Assembly: GCF_003063455.1 (NCBI RefSeq)
Contig: NZ_NESN01000002.1
Span: 434,001 to 498,000, forward strand
Origin: Limnohabitans parvus II-B4
GTDB taxonomy: Bacteria > Pseudomonadota > Gammaproteobacteria > Burkholderiales > Burkholderiaceae_C
Direction of reading: 5' to 3'
Length of the DNA stretch: 64,000 nt
Below, in pieces: positions 63,654-64,000 of this stretch. The notes under the pieces are model-generated. The model was not told the DNA's origin. It saw only the letters and a program-made list of their open reading frames with translations, and ran no database searches. Numbering within the stretch: position 1 is the first letter of the stretch; the number at the start of each line of letters is the position of its first letter. A program made the translations under genes and the position numbers.

Positions 63654-64000
63654 TCAGGGCGTGGCGTTGGGGGCGCTGGACGTTTTGCTGTCTGCGCCGT
63701 TGCTGCTGACTTTGGTCACCCGTGGTTCTGCCCAGCTGCCATCGATCAGGAATTCCTGGGTGTTGGCTTTGGTCAATGGGTTTTGCAGAAAAAGCTGAGC
63801 CAAAAATGCCGTCAGCCCAATCACCGGGTTGAGAGCGATGCCCGCCACCAAAGAAGCGGTGCCTGCATCCAGCGCCGGCAAAATCACCACCCGCAGCTTT
63901 TGGGTTTCATGGGCGATGTCGGCCGAGCCGTCGAGTTGCACCAAGGCATTCACCCCTTTGATTTGCATGTTGCGCGTGGTGGCGATGCCCTGTGTGATGG
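63654..64000 (-). CDS. C-terminus of a YhdP-family (AsmA-like) envelope protein (5' part outside window)
   Basis: The visible 115 residues begin ITQGIATTRNMQIKG and run to the stop. The pattern HETQKLRVVILPALDAGTAS and GLTAFLAQLFLQNPLTKANT is typical of the conserved C-terminal part of YhdP/TIGR02099 proteins, which help transport phospholipids to the outer membrane. The rest lies beyond base 64000. It precedes the sensor kinase gene by 6 bp on the same strand. Confidence 0.8.
   Translation of the reverse strand, partial: ITQGIATTRNMQIKGVNALVQLDGSADIAHETQKLRVVILPALDAGTASLVAGIALNPVIGLTAFLAQLFLQNPLTKANTQEFLIDGSWAEPRVTKVSSNGADSKTSSAPNATP

Overview
The window looks like chromosomal DNA of a GC-rich betaproteobacterium of the order Burkholderiales, most likely a member of the Comamonadaceae (Limnohabitans/Rhodoferax/Acidovorax-like). 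The reasons are the gene types and orders: a Bug-type solute receptor, GTP-dependent PEP carboxykinase, mnmG-rsmG-(lysE)-parA-parB with parS sites, minC-minD-minE, mltA, a YhdP-type C-terminus and a FixL/FixJ-like pair. The genus call is an inference from family knowledge; no rRNA or tRNA gene was seen. The parAB/parS cluster and nearby DnaA boxes suggest an origin-proximal location.

Layout. 1-17.3 kb holds metabolic and transport genes: a Bug receptor with its TetR regulator, a flavin reductase, a thioesterase, modABC, pckG, two EamA exporters, a LysR regulator overlapping a metallophosphoesterase, uspA behind an FNR/FixK-type box, a second TetR gene, a PhoD phosphatase, an AcuI-like reductase and an actinobacterial-type dapD. 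17.3-22.7 kb holds a lipoprotein esterase, a REPIN-like inverted repeat, and an acetoacetyl-CoA synthetase gene split by a 1,635-bp IS5-like element with a clean 6-bp target duplication. 22.7-23.3 kb is a cobalamin adenosyltransferase.

23.4-31.8 kb is the most unusual stretch. Seven collinear minus-strand genes encode a small secreted protein, a membrane-anchored protein, a glycine-zipper lipoprotein, three membrane proteins carrying zinc ribbons (one with a 17-unit Pro-Thr microsatellite), and an AT-rich hypothetical protein. They are divergent from a translationally coupled ECF sigma / anti-sigma / secreted caspase-like protease operon. I could not assign this block to a described system, and it is my main candidate for something new.

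31.9-45.3 kb: an FAD-linked D-lactate/glycolate-type dehydrogenase, then the minus-strand run mnmG-rsmG-lysE-lysE-parA-hydrolase-parB-two hybrid histidine kinases, with four parS sites in and beside mnmG/rsmG, then glutamate dehydrogenase and an Lrp/AsnC regulator. 45.4-51.1 kb: a fused indolepyruvate oxidoreductase, a short repeat pair, and minE-minD-minC. 51.1-51.35 kb is AT-rich with three exact DnaA boxes. 51.3-56.7 kb: DUF2788/DUF2189 membrane proteins (with an FNR/FixK-type box), a Spy-like protein, DUF2892, copZ divergent from copA, and a hemerythrin gene behind another FNR/FixK-like box. 56.7-64 kb: an Old Yellow Enzyme, a class II aldolase-like protein, a YkgJ-type protein, mltA, an unlisted 45-aa membrane protein, an NlpC/P60 lipoprotein, a two-component system and the C-terminus of a YhdP-like protein.
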